Below, in pieces: positions 12,305 to 23,171 of a stretch of DNA of 64,000 nt; position 1 is the first letter of the stretch; every line of letters begins with the position of its first letter. This stretch comes from Gadus chalcogrammus (Eukaryota; Chordata; Actinopteri; Gadiformes; Gadidae). A program made the translations under genes and the position numbers. The stretch is from contig NC_079427.1 of the NCBI RefSeq assembly GCF_026213295.1, positions 31,747,200-31,811,199 on the forward strand. The letters are read 5' to 3'. Below the pieces are notes generated by a model. It did not search any database, was not told the DNA's origin, and saw only the letters and a list, made by a program, of their open reading frames with translations.

Positions 12305-12399
12305 TACCTTGTAGCAGAAATAAAGGGCAAACATAGCAGGATAACAATGCCAATCTCCCCATAAAGGAACACGGCCACGGCTTTCCACTGTAGAGTCAT
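7883..12399 (-). CDS. bcap29: B-cell receptor-associated protein 29 (ER membrane)
   Basis: BAP29/BAP31-family three-pass ER membrane protein, which chaperones and sorts membrane cargo leaving the ER. Seven coding exons read on the minus strand: 12399-12308, 12176-12076, 11519-11372, 9065-8930, 8616-8514, 8363-8263, 7918-7883. All introns are GT-AG and all phases match. The product is 238 aa (human about 241). It starts MTLQWKAVAVFLYGEIG; hydrophobic segments lie near residues 7-28, 46-64 and 103-123; a charged coiled-coil tail covers about 130-227 (SDGLAREYDSLLNKHQLLQ). The end is KKDN, a dilysine KKxx retrieval signal as in family members. The start is the first ATG after the acceptor at 12416/12417, matching the family N-terminus. 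A non-coding first exon must lie further upstream. BAP29 is preferred over BAP31 because of the dus4l neighbour and the length. Confidence 0.95.
10184..10246 (+). repeat. tRNA-like (pol III A/B box) segment, copy 1
   Basis: GCCTCAACAGGATAATGCC resembles an A box and GAGTTCGAATCCTG matches the B-box consensus GGTTCGANTCC closely. The stems do not form a full cloverleaf, so this is a SINE-like head rather than a tRNA gene. Confidence 0.5.
10649..10710 (+). repeat. tRNA-like (pol III A/B box) segment, copy 2
   Basis: TGGCTCAATGGGATAATGCC (A box) and GAGTTCGAATCCTG (B box), 42 bp apart. This is the better preserved of the two copies inside the 9601-10891 repeat. Confidence 0.5.
11023..11087. repeat. 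(AT)n microsatellite
   Basis: About 65 bp of uninterrupted TA dinucleotides in the same bcap29 intron, followed by two TAACCC units only. Confidence 0.95.
12250..12302. repeat. (AC)n microsatellite
   Basis: About 26 AC units ending five bases before bcap29 coding exon 1 (its donor side, 12308). Confidence 0.95.
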
Positions 12400-12531
12400 A
12401 TCTCTAGTGGCAGATTCTGAAGAAAGGGGAAAACAAGTCTATTAGAGCGACAACGCTAAACACGACATTATAATAAAAGGTCAGCTCCCTCACGTTAACA
12501 TTTGCTGTTGACACAGAAACCCAAGTTATTC

Positions 12532-13445
12532 ATGTAATACTCAATGACAGCCAGGTGTACAAGGCATTCATGTAATACTCTATGACAGCTAGGGCTGGCC
12601 CGAATTATTCGAATATTCGAATACTCGGAAAATTAGTATTCGAAGCTTAAATCAGTATTTGGAGCTTCGTTGTTACACGTAGGCCTACGTGACGTTACCA
12701 GAGCGAGGGAGGCAAACTATAAGCGACACCAAGCAGAGAAGCGAGAGAGGTGGAGGAAGAATAGATATCTTGTTTCCCTTTACTTTATAACATCATTAGC
12801 GGGATCTCGGGAGGAAAAGAAATGCTTAGTGAAATGCTAACCTTAGCTTAGTTTGTTTACGTTCGCTGTACAGCGCCGCGCCAATCAACTGTGACTGGCT
12901 TGCTGCAGAGCGTGAGCGTCTTGCGAATACCCGGTCAATATAATGGATATAATATGGACACATAAGACAATCAATATTCGGTAGTTGTTATGGATTTATT
13001 TTACAAATTCCCTGAAAAGATGCACGTTCCAGAATTAATTGAAAAGCTCCCGCAAGGGCTGAGATGGCAGAGGACAGCTGATTTGGTACGGTACAACAGC
13101 TGTTCGCTTCCACGGGGAATAACTAAGTAACTCCAACTTACTTAGGCCTACTAATTAACGTTCAAAAGCTATTAAATCTTCAACAAAATATGCAGATACT
13201 GTCAAAATCGGTTCCAGGGAGTATATAGGGATTGTTAATGTTGTTTTTGATGGTGTGTTTTTCTGGAACGAGTATTCGAATATTCGCTCGGAAAAACCAA
13301 CAAGTATTCAAAGCCTGAAAAATGGCATTCGGGCCAGCCCTAATGACAGCCAGGTGTACAAGGCATACTAGTAACACTCTCAATGAGAGCCAGGTGTACA
13401 AGACATACATGTAACACTCAAGAGCCACATCTACAAGCCAGGTGT
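12532..13445. repeat. Minisatellite, ~40-bp unit, split by a hAT MITE
   Basis: Copies of a unit built on AATGACAGCCAGGTGTACAA then GGCATNCATGTAANACTC lie at about 12540-12589 and 13343-13445. The hAT MITE 12590-13342 interrupts the array. Confidence 0.75.
12590..13342. mobile_element. hAT-type MITE with ATGACAGC target duplication
   Basis: 753 bp. The ends TAGGGCTGGCCCGAAT and ATTCGGGCCAGCCCTA are perfect inverted repeats. The 8-bp flanks 12582-12589 and 13343-13350 are both ATGACAGC, as expected for hAT insertion. TTCGAATATTCGAA-type subterminal motifs resemble those of the larger hAT at 20455. No coding sequence. Confidence 0.9.
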
Positions 13446-13720
13446 ACGCAGAATCAGAATTTCGAATTACTTTGAATCCATCTTATTGTACACAACAGGA
13501 CACATCTTAGGCTTGGTTCCAGCCGTAGAAACAATACAAGATAAAGTCGAAATATTTGTATACATAACTTTTATAAGACAAAATAAAAATAATAATAATG
13601 GCAGCATAGATCACAATAATAAATATTTATAATGAAATAAAGTAATTCATAAAAAGAAACTAAAACAGTGCAAGTTAATAATAAAAATATATTATAATAA
13701 TTAAAGCTGCGAGCAGCATT
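13446..13720 (-). repeat. LINE 3'-end-like AT-rich repeat
   Basis: CAGAATCAGAATTTCG...TTAGGCTTGGTTCC is shared with 57561-57740 inside dus4l intron 1. Fish LINE 3' ends often carry such AGAATCAGAAT text, so a truncated LINE tail is the likely source. Confidence 0.4.
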
Positions 13721-13890
13721 TTACGGGTGCCAAGCCTAAAGCCGACCAATAAGACCCAGTCAGACCATTAAGACCCTAACAGACCATTAAGACCCTGACG
13801 CAGACCATGAAGAACCTGTCAGACCATTAAGACTGTGACGCAGACCATTAAGACCCTGACGAAGACAATTAAGACCTTTTTTGTTTGTGT
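13721..13890. repeat. Degenerate tandem repeat (GACCATTAAGACCCTGACGCA)
   Basis: Roughly seven diverged units of about 21-25 bp containing CAGACCATTAAGACCCTGAC, preceded by AAAGCTGCGAGCAGC, a repeat start familiar from fish genomes. Confidence 0.65.
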
Positions 13891-14058
13891 AGGTTTGACA
13901 ATGCTGGGATAACATCAGCTTGGATCTGTTAATGGGCGAACACAATTTCATGAACGTACGTCCTCCACTGTGTCGGGTAATACTTTCCAGTCAGGTCCGA
14001 TGAAATTTGCATATTTAATACATTCGTTATACGGAGCTGCACAATTCCACAACCATTA

Positions 14059-14740
14059 AGGCCAATTTCCACTGGAATCGGCACGGAAGCGGCACGGCAG
14101 CGAATCGCTCGCCGAAAATAATAGAAACCATTAAAGTGAACGTAGGCTATTCCACTGGATACGGCACCGGCACGGCACGGAACCGTCCCCAAACCGGCAC
14201 TTCGTTTACGATACTTGCCTCTTCTATTTCTGAAAGTTGCCGGTTCGCTGCCGTGTCTCAGAACACGACTACAGCCAATCAGTTTGCCTTTGCGCATGAA
14301 TATTCATGAGCTCACATCGATCCTTATGCAATTCACAGGGTATTGTAATATTATACAGTCCATCTATAATATGGTATTAATAGCTAATCAGTGGCAAAGA
14401 AGAATTGAAAGTCCGCGTCGATGCCTCGCAAGTCCAGTGTCGCGAATGGACGTTGCCATGACATCTACAAATCATAGGTCTACCGTATTTAATGGGTAAT
14501 GTGTATGGTTGATTATAAGGTAGGCCTATGTATGTATATATATATATATATTATAATGTATATTATAATATATATGGTTTGAATATATATTGTGAATAAT
14601 ATTGTATGAATACTTATTATAATTATGCACGTCTTGAGCCATCTGTCGGAACGTGTCCGTGCCGCTTCCAGTGGGGATTGCAGTACGGAACACAGCAGGT
14701 TCGCTGCCGGAACACAGCCGCTTCGCTGCCGTGTCTCACG
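14059..14740. mobile_element. GC-rich MITE-like sequence
   Basis: TTTCCACTGGAATCGGCACG near 14066 faces CCGTGCCGCTTCCAGTGGGG near 14660 in inverted orientation, with further CGGCACGG copies inside each arm and a TA-rich centre (14530-14620). No target duplication resolved. Confidence 0.45.
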
Positions 14741-15150
14741 CATTCGGCGTGAGACACACGCAATTCAACCCATGCACACGCTCACACGCCACCACACTTC
14801 GTATTTCTCATGCAGAGAAATTACCAGGATAGCGCCCACCAATTTGGGCCGCTATTTAACAGTGTTACATGTAGGAATCAAATGGGTTTCCCGTACGTAG
14901 GGTAACCAGACGTACTCTTTTGCCCGGACATGCCCTCTTTTTGATACACTTTTAAAAAATGTGTGGCGGAATTTCAAAAGCCGCTACCTCATACATGTTC
15001 ACATTGAATTTGCGTTGTGTTTCTCTGGGTCGTCCACAAACTAGTTAGGCTACGCCCTCCCCTACTCAGTTTGGTTCGCTTTGCATTGGTGGAACTGAGT
15101 AGGGGGAGTGGTTAAGTAGAGCCTTCAGATTGGACGGTTTGACTTACTAA

Positions 15151-15682
15151 TGCCGCTTTTCCACTGCATGGTACCAGCTCGACTCGACTCAGCTCGCATA
15201 TTTGGCGTTTCCACCGCGAAAACATGGTATCTGGTACCTGAAGTGGCTGCTTTTTCTAGTACCGCCTCGCTCTAGGTTCCAAGCGGCTGAGCCGATGCTA
15301 AAATGTGACGTCGGCAGACGGCCGGCCACTGATTGGCCAGAGAGTGTGACGAAGTCACGAGAGCGGCATGGCAACCATGCTGGTAACAGCCATAGCAGCG
15401 CCGCAGCCAACATATTCCACTTCTTCAACTTCTTCAACATGCCAGCTAATAATAGTAATGTTATCGATGTCCTCCATTGTTGTTATGTGGGTTCTGTCCA
15501 TGTGTGGGTTGCGCAGGTGTTGTTTGCGTCGCGTACAAAAATACGTCACGGCCCTTTCGCGCAGCCGACCCCGCCCACGTCCAGGAGGTACTATTTGCGG
15601 TGGAAAACGACCCGTGCTGCTACCGTGTCGAGTCGAGTCGTGTCGAGTCGAGTCGAGCTACATGTGCGGTGGAAAAGCGGCA
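15151..15682. mobile_element. MITE with TGCCGCTTTTCCAC termini
   Basis: The ends TGCCGCTTTTCCACTGCATG and its inverse (GTGGAAAAGCGGCA at 15669-15682) extend into AGCTCGACTCGACTC on the left and tandem GAGTCGAGTC on the right, about 40 bp of terminal inverted repeat. The overlapping ORFs here are by-products of this structure. Confidence 0.75.
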
Positions 15683-16185
15683 GTTACCGTCAGGTTTTGT
15701 ATTTTTTTTTTTGCCATTATTGTTTTATAGGGACAAACATTAACAAATTTCTCCTACAGGGGATTGATAACGTTCGATCGATTGAACAGAAAGAAACACT
15801 TGGTCATACTTTACACACTTTACCACAGCATTGGCCTACTGAATGCCACAGATATATTTTCAGCATTGGACTGAATGCCACATAAATATATAATTATGTT
15901 TTTGCACTTTTGCAACGTTTAAAAGTTCAGGGTGTAAAGTTCAAGTATATGCCTCTACTTGTATTGCTTAAGCCAATAGCCTTTTGAGGCAGTGTTTTTT
16001 CTGAATATTAGTGTTAAGGGCCAATAATGCTTACTATCATACGTTAGTTACCATGTCTGTGGACACATTTGTATGCAGTCACATGTAAATATTCCAAATA
16101 TTGTATTTGGGCGCACCGGTGCGACTGAACATTTATCTGGTATAATTATTATTATTATTATTTATTTATTTTTTTACAGGGCAGT

Positions 16186-16328
16186 CTATTCATAATATTT
16201 TAATGACCACGGAAGAGGCAGTGAATGAACTATTAGACAGCGATTTATTAGATACCTAATAAACCGTTGGAACACGCAAGACCGGTAACCATAGCAACGC
16301 CGGTAAACAAACCCGTGAAGCCCAATCC
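16186..16328 (-). repeat. Fragment of the MADF-type element found at 18520 and 25132
   Basis: ACCACGGAAGAGGCAGTGAA through CGGTAAACAAACCC is shared with 18530-18640 and, inverted, with 25560-25680. A Harbinger terminus follows immediately at 16329. Confidence 0.7.
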
Positions 16329-16551
16329 AGTGGCCTGTACTACGAAGCTCGATTAGAGGGTTAGCGAGGTATGTTGAGCTGAAAGCCTGGGTTAGCTGTA
16401 CCACGAAAGTCGATCTCTTTAAGCGTCGCTGTATCACCATGGTGACTTACGCTCGCAACCAAACCTGGTCGGGAGCAGCTTTTCAGCTTAGTCTACCCGG
16501 AGATCGGCTACTTATATCGGCGTGCGCAGCTTCCTAGCCCCTCCTCCGATA

Positions 16552-16824
16552 ATGGCGTCACCATTTGTGGGTGTTCCGGTGGACCTCGGCGCACTTATCG
16601 TACAGGCGTCTCTCCGGAGACAGAGGGTTTTTCGGGAGAGAACCGATCCCTCGGCATTGTCTGACGATATTCTTTATGAGAGATACAGATTCTCATCAGA
16701 GGGTATTCGTTATTTGATCCTCCTTGTTGGACCGTATGTAGTCAATGCTACACAAAGACACTCATTCGGAATACAATTATCTGTTCGGCATAGAATTATA
16801 TGCCGAATAGAAGAGGTGGTGTAG
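16552..16824 (+). pseudogene. HARBI1-like transposase, N-terminal fragment
   Basis: Starting at ATG 16552 the frame reads LRRQRVFRERTDPSALSDD, then LYERYRFSSEGIRYL, the standard N-terminal helix region of fish Harbinger transposases. After about 80 residues it diverges (HRIICRIEEVV) and stops at 16824. The RNase H-like DDE core is absent, so it is inactive. It would normally act with a Myb/SANT-like partner protein. Confidence 0.85.
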
Positions 16825-17905
16825 TCCGTTTTAATCGACATGTATACACTTATTCCGAACAGATTGGGGAGCAGCTGCAGTAGTTCGCAATTGGTCCACT
16901 GAGCTCCGTTGGTACTTTTATACACACCGAACTTAACCGCTGTCAAGGAAAGTGGATTTATTGCCTGATTCACGTCTTCGTTCGCAAGTAGTCCGGTAAG
17001 CGTGTCCGGTTGCTAAGCGGCGGGACATAGATGTGTTTATTAATGAAATGTTCGCGTATCGTAGTGTCCCTCGGTGTCCGAGATAACTGTAAATGAGTAG
17101 GCTACTACTTGTACTTTTGCAGGCTGAACGTTAAAATACTTCTTAACTTGGAGAGACCACTCTCTCCCACCAGTCTTGGCTGCGGACTCGCATTCAAATT
17201 CCTCTTGTTTGCGGCGAAGGTGGGGGTAAATATAAAGATCAGACTTAGCTGTGCTGTCCTCCTTCTTAATTGAAGGAGCAGGCAGAGAAAAGCTCTCTCC
17301 TGCTGTGCTTTCATTAAAATCAAATTCACAATGCCAAATAGTGATAAGACGTCCATTATGTCGCCGCCGGTCCAGAGATGTGAAAGGTATGCGCAAGAGA
17401 CATAACGGACACTTGTGTTACTGCCAGGTTTACAGTAGGGGATCACATTTTAGGAACAGATCTATTCCGCATAGACATCTATGCGGATCAGATGTGCCAT
17501 GTAAACGCTGCTAGTGTTGCGCAGTGTGTCTGTGTTTCAAGTTCGAAGGTGGCCCCGCACGTACAACGTACATTAACCTATAGTCCAGTGCCGTGTTGTC
17601 CATTATCCCTTATATAACCGCTATGTCAGTGACACAATTAGGCCTAGGCATTTTTTATTCTACAAATTCATATTATAGCTGTGAGAATTGTTAGAGGGTT
17701 ACACCTCCATAGTCGGAAAACCAAATCATAGGCTAGATTCACCTGAAATTATTCAAATGGATGCTTACAACTTACCACATTGAATAATATTTTATATTTA
17801 TTTTGACTTGGCCCCATGTTCGTAGGAGCAAACATGGGGCCCCACATATATGGGGGTAAAAGGGATGATGATACATAATATTTTTTAGACAATATGCAGA
17901 TTTTT

Positions 17906-18110
17906 TTACCAGCACGCCACCCTAGCCATATTATGGGCAACCGTGTTCCCCGTGGCTGTGATTTGAACTTTGAATTCTTCGTAGGAGTTCATTATAACAC
18001 ACTGCTCGCCTTGGATGAAATACACCGCTCTCGCACGATTTATTTTGCATAAGGGTGAGTCAAATGACGCGAGAAACGCCCCTTTTATGTGAACGCGCAT
18101 TGACCTAAAG
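17906..18110 (-). pseudogene. Myb/SANT-like protein fragment of a Harbinger
   Basis: Minus-strand frame with INRARAVYFIQGEQCVIMNS, then YEEFKVQITATGNTVAHNMA. In fish Harbingers this Myb/SANT-like DNA-binding protein (NAIF1-like) carries the transposase to DNA. It is nearly identical to the copy at 59623-59862 at protein level. Here the frame degrades after ARVACW. Confidence 0.75.
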
Positions 18111-18299
18111 CGGAAAACCTGGTTCAACTAATTGAATCTAAAGTGAGCGTCGTGGTACCATTTAACTCTGATTGCGAGTTGCGGCTCTGTCGAGCCAAGT
18201 TTTCCCAAGAAAGCCTGGGTATGTTCAGCGAGGTTCGTGGTATACCCCCCAGGTCTTACTGAAGGCATTTATGTAATGGTCAAAATATTATTAATCAGT

Positions 18300-18520
18300 G
18301 GCGTAAATATCGACGGTGCAACCGGTGCAGCTGCCCGGGGGCCCAGACGCTGTCACCCCCCTCAACAACTCAGCGCAAGGCAGGCACGGTCCAACGCCCC
18401 CCCCCCCCCCCTCTCAACAACTCACAACTTGGGTGCACCATAAATACGTGCTGGTGCACCCAAATTAAAAATGTTGGCGCACCAGTGAACCCATGGAAAA
18501 AGTTAGTCTGGAGCCCTGAT
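18300..18520. repeat. hAT-end-like repeat shared with 59823-59972
   Basis: ACCGGTGCAGCTGCCCGGGG, then AAATTAAAAATGTTGGCGCA, up to AGTCTGGAGCCCTG, recurs at 59823-59972. The terminal GGAGCCCTG (inverse CAGGGCTCC) resembles a hAT terminus and is also seen near 26170. Confidence 0.55.
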
Positions 18521-19083
18521 AGACCATGGAAGAGGCAGTGAATGAAGTATTGATTAGACAGCGATTTATTAAATACCTAATAAACCGTTGGAACAAAGAA
18601 GACCGGTAACCATAGCAACGCCGGTAAACAAACCCCGCAAAGCCCAATCCCTACGAGAGCTCCCCGCGCTACGCCCATCCGGAGGCGCACAGAGCTTTTG
18701 GCTGCGATATTATGTATACAATTATATTATATACCATTATATATAGAGCTTCGGGAGTCGCAAACGGCAACAATCACTTTCTCCTACATGGTGCGGTTCA
18801 CCCCGGACTGCACTACAGGGAACGGTTGGCCGGTTGAACGCTGATTGGCTGTTACGTTATGCATGTCTCACTCATTGGCCACGCTGTTGAACGCAGATTG
18901 GCTGTCATCATGCGAATGTCGCGGCAAATCCTCGTGAACGTGCTTGCCTGTGCAGGGCGAAGTGTCGCTTGACAAATCAAAACTTGTCGCAGGTTTTCTC
19001 ACGCGAAAGATTCGCCTGATTCGTGTCTCTACGTTGACTTTGTATGGAGTCTTGTCGCCCCTTCGCGTTTGGTGGGAACGCAC
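18521..19083 (-). mobile_element. PIF-type element with dead MADF start
   Basis: On the minus strand it begins GTGCGTTCCCACCAAACGCG at 19083. It carries the MADF-protein start region, but with ATG followed at once by TAG (near 18795), and continues to the shared CGGTAAACAAACC block. It is an inverted copy of 25132-25697. Confidence 0.65.
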
Positions 19084-19181
19084 CGTCTACCCACTGCACT
19101 AAAAATATGCAAAATAGACATATGCTGCAATGCCATGCAAACATAGCCCGTGCTCACTACTAGTTTAACCTACATTTTAAC

Positions 19182-19276
19182 TAGGGATGCACCGATCCGA
19201 TATTTGTATCGTTATCGGTACCGATATTGAAGACATTTCCAGATCGGGTATCGGTGACAAATGGGCCGATCCATAT

Positions 19277-19332
<56 letters not shown>

Positions 19333-19857
19333 TTTTACGTTTATGTACATACTTGAATCCTATTCCTACTACCTTGCTGCTTTGATAATTGAATTTCCCA
19401 CGAAAATGTTCTCACGGGATTAATAAAAGTGTATCTATCTATCTATTGGCTGATCTATTCAGTTTCTATGCTGTGCGCTGTGAGTGACGTCATAAACAAG
19501 CAACACGCCGTGCGGAGCCTACAGTGATTGCAAAATGGAGCAAGCAAAAGGATCTGCTATCTGGAGCTATTTCACTTTACCTAAGCCAGCAAGCTCCACG
19601 GCTACATGCAACATATGCAAAGTAAATGTCCCGAGGGGTGGTACTAAACCTTCTAGCTTTAATACCACAAACCTTATAAAGCACCTCAAAAAATTCAAGT
19701 CTCATGATCCCAGTCTTTTCCCCTCAATGAAACTTAGTTTGTAGCCATAATTTCGCCCTGTTTTTCTATATCGGTATCGGATCGGTATCGGCCGATACTA
19801 AACCTCAGATATCGGTATCGGTATCGGAGGTGAAAGAAGCGGATCGGTGCATCCCTA
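19182..19857 (+). mobile_element. hAT MITE carrying a BED-finger ORF, ATTTTAAC duplication
   Basis: 676 bp. The ends TAGGGATGCACCGATCCGA and inverse GCGGATCGGTGCATCCCTA are followed by many GGTATCGG subterminal repeats. The flanks 19174-19181 and 19858-19865 are both ATTTTAAC, a perfect 8-bp target duplication. It includes a short (TA)n at 19288-19322 and one zinc-finger ORF. Confidence 0.92.
19535..19744 (+). CDS. BED zinc-finger mini-protein within a MITE
   Basis: 69 aa. IWSYFTLPKP, then CNICK (Cys-x2-Cys), and LIKHLKKFKSH (His-x6-His by the visible residues) give a BED-finger layout like the N-terminus of hAT transposases and ZBED proteins. The ORF stops before any catalytic domain, so the MITE keeps only the DNA-binding module. 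It could be a remnant, or it could still be translated and bind hAT ends. Confidence 0.65.
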   Translation: MEQAKGSAIWSYFTLPKPASSTATCNICKVNVPRGGTKPSSFNTTNLIKHLKKFKSHDPSLFPSMKLSL

Positions 19858-20204
19858 ATTTTAACCTGTATTACGTGCTGGCCAGGCTCTGAGTCTTTGC
19901 GATGCTCTGGTTGAGTTGGATAAGATGAGTAGATGTACAGGTAATCCTCGAACGCCAGACTTCCGAGTCGAACGTAGAAGATCTCCCAGCTTTCTTGCAA
20001 CATTTCTTGAAGGCAGGCCCCCTTTTTCTCTTCATCTTTCGAAAATCTGATGCTGCTATCCATTTGGATGGTACGCCGGTACGTGCAAGTGGTAAGTTGC
20101 AAATCTCCGAGCTTTCTTGCGGCATTCAACTGAGGCACACCCCCTTTTAGTCGTAGGATCTCGTCGCTTTCAAAGTAGAGCGAGTAGAGCTGTATAACTC
20201 GCAA

Positions 20205-20454
20205 AGAAGATGGCTGCGCCCCTCGTTAATGGGGGTTGAGATGCATTTTCTTTGTATTTGTAGCACCTAGCACGTTGGAGGTTTTAATGTCATTTTTAAA
20301 TGCTCTTACACACATGATTTCATTGCTGCTTTAATCCGGTCACCAATTTATGCATCGCACGGTCTTGCTTTGTGTGCAATTCAATTTAAAGTTGTGTTTT
20401 CAAGCTGGTTTGGCAAAGAGGCTATGTTGCTAATGATGAATAGCCTGCTACCAG
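20205..20454. repeat. Repeat block shared with 26338-26600
   Basis: AGATGGCTGCGCC...AAATGCTCTTACACAC...CCGGTCACCAATTTAT recurs directly at 26338-26560. The large hAT 20455-25074 is inserted at the end of this copy. Confidence 0.75.
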
Positions 20455-21116
20455 TAGGGCTGTCAAAATTGCTCAAAAATGACATTCGAATGTTCGTTTG
20501 GAAAAAAATCACGAATTCGAACTATTCGAATATCTGGTTGCCTATTTTACGCAGTTGCCGTCAATATGTCAATAATGCGACAAAACCATGGTTCAAATAA
20601 GGGGGTATATATATCCTATAAACAGCCCAGTAACGTGAAGGCCTAATCATGAAAAGCCACAACTTTGTATCGCTTGCATTTCACCACCACACCTGCAAGC
20701 GCGCAAACTATAGTAATCTGAAGAAGACGCCCGCTTCTGAATGTTACAAAGTATGCTAGTGGTAACGTTCCTTGCTTTGCTTACCATTTATCGAGAAGGC
20801 CTATTAAAATCGATAAAGAAAAAAATGCATGTCGCCTACGTCTTCCACCATGCCAGCGAAAGGGCCAGCACTACGCACCGTTCGGATTCATGAAAAAAAA
20901 GCTGTCTCGGACTTTGCCGAGAACATTGCGTTATAGCAGCTTTCACCAGCCAGACTACTAGCTCCCTGAGCTCTACTTCGGATGCTTATTGAATGGCATA
21001 GCCTGTGTAAGTCCAGCTCAGAACAGTTGTGAATAAGAAAGAATAAATGTCCATGTCTGTTGTCTTGCACAGACAACCAATTGAAATCGACAGGAACAAA
21101 AATGATGAACGTAGGC

Positions 21117-21606
21117 CAGGGGTGCCCAACCTTTTTTGACCCAAGATCTACTTTTCAAGTAGCCAACCTCCCGAGATCTACCAGCAAACCTACCTTCAAG
21201 CCGGGGGGGGGGGGGGGGGGGGTAGAGAACAATTGTTGACGGGGGAGGGGGGGCTTGTATCGTGAACCTACGGACTTCAGTGGGGGTTTCATTCCGTCTG
21301 CGCACGGCACCTTCTCAACGATAATCAATAATCTTCCTCCCACTCAGGGTGAAAATGGTAGGTCTTAGCTTGTTTCCCCTCAGCCATGCCAACGTTTAGG
21401 AGTGTGTAACTACTGTTGACGGCTTTCAACTGCTGTTAACAGCACATGCGCTACCGCGCGTATATGTCCCGCGCAAATTTAATTTCATTTAAAAAAAAAA
21501 AAAAAAAAAAAAAAACTTTTTTTTTTTTTTCTTCACCCCTCGCGATCGACTTGGGATCTGTCGGCGATCTACTGGTAGACCGCGATCGACTGGTTGGGCA
21601 CCCCTG
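21117..21606. mobile_element. hAT MITE nested in the hAT, ACGTAGGC duplication
   Basis: 490 bp with ends CAGGGGTGCCCAACC and GGTTGGGCACCCCTG. The flanks 21109-21116 and 21607-21614 are both ACGTAGGC. The interior has GATCTAC/GATCGACT motifs, poly-G and poly-A/T runs. It is non-coding and younger than its host element. Confidence 0.93.
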
Positions 21607-22373
21607 ACGTAGGCTATAAGATTTTGTAATGTAGTGCAACCGTGGCTAAACTGCTGGGTTATTCTCAATGAAAAAAAAAACATTAGGCTATAAGAACGAT
21701 CATCGCAAGCAGCACTGCTTCCCCGTCATCTGCGGAGTGGGAAAGGGCTTTTTGAATGTGAGACAATTTAACTAAGATGGACAACTGCGCCTCACTGCCT
21801 TATTGTTTGCTAAGTGTGTCGCAGGATTTATTTCCCCCCCCCGCAGAAACCAAATAAATCGGTTTGGGGAATTCCAGATATAGCCTACTTGCACCTAACC
21901 CACCCTATGCAGTAATGAAATTGGCTTGCATGCTCAGTCCACAATTTGCCCTACACAGCGAGAGCGGCTTGCTTGGTGTTATAAGTTATAGCCTAATTCG
22001 AACCCGGGACAAAACAACCCAAAGATAGGCCTACATCATTGATAATTTATTTAAACACATTTACAACGTTAACAAAATAGTGCTTAACAAAGAAGTTAAC
22101 AACAATCAATGTCCCGTTCTCCAACCTAAACTCTGCGCAATATATATTTTTTAACGAGAAGGAGCGCTCCGAGCAAGTGAACATATAGTAATAGTAATAA
22201 TATCCTACAATTTAAAAAATCACAAACTTTTACAAACACGTCCTTAAAATTGAAGCACTTAAACGAAAACAAGCTGGCTTCTAACATTCTTAAAACAAAA
22301 AACAGCGAAAAAAACAAACAAAACAAATGACTGCAATTTACTCTGTCATATTAGTGCATTGCCACCGTCGCGC

Positions 22374-23131
22374 TCACAAGTTATTCGCCAAAAAGACCAG
22401 ATAGTCTACGTTGGAGGGTGCCAAGGCTGATCTCTTTTTGTTTACAATGTTGCCAGCGGAGGAAAAGACGCGCTCCGAGCGCACTGAAGAACCGGGGATA
22501 GAGAGGTATTTTTTTGCCATCTGGGCAATGTGAGGGTATCTGCCGCCCGACGTTTTCCACCACATGAGTGGATTTTCTTGAGGGGGTATGGGGGATTCCT
22601 GCTCATACATGGACATCTCTTTTTGGAGCAGCAGACTGATGTCCTGCTCCTGGTTTGGGCGGGTGTCGCACACACCACCGAAGAGACTCTCCATGGCCGT
22701 CAACGCAGATTTGGGTTGCTGCTCGCGTGGTCTTTCGGGAGCCTCATCCCTCCCTCCTCCCACATTTGCCTTCATCTCCTCCAAAACTGCCAGATGCACC
22801 TGCCGTTTCTGGTCCTCTTCCAAATGACGGAGTTGGTGGAAACGAGGATCCAGATAACTGGCCTTGTTCAAAAGCCTACGTGCGACCCTTTCCTCGCCAT
22901 ATCGCTTCTTGAGATCCGTCGCTATTTTTGCCTTCATCTCAAGCAGCGCTGGCGGTTCTTCTTCGCTTGGCGTTCGCTTGAGCTGTGCAAGCAGAACATG
23001 AATGATTGGCAAGACAGCCGACGCTGTTGGATAGGCATCCGTAGACAGCGCTTCCGTCGCCACTTTGAATGGTTTCAGGATCTCTTGCACCTGCAATGAA
23101 CAAGTAAATAAAACATAGGCCATTGGCGTCA

Positions 23132-23171
<40 letters not shown>

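Larger units (their letters stand above)
16329..18250 (+). mobile_element. PIF/Harbinger element, broken
   Basis: The left end GGCCTGTACTACGAAGC...GGTTAGCGAGG is a Harbinger-type terminus. A related inverted end (GCGAGGTTCGTGGTATACC) lies near 18226-18245. Between them sit a transposase N-terminus on the plus strand and a Myb/SANT-like ORF on the minus strand, the usual divergent two-gene arrangement of this superfamily. The transposase DDE domain is missing. Confidence 0.65.

Noticed and set aside
15202..15885. 227-aa plus-strand ORF and overlapping ORFs
   Set aside because: They lie over a MITE with TCGAG tandem repeats and show no domain; codon pattern follows the repeat.
22530..23099. 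189-aa plus-strand ORF
   Set aside because: Shadow of hAT transposase exon 2 on the opposite strand.
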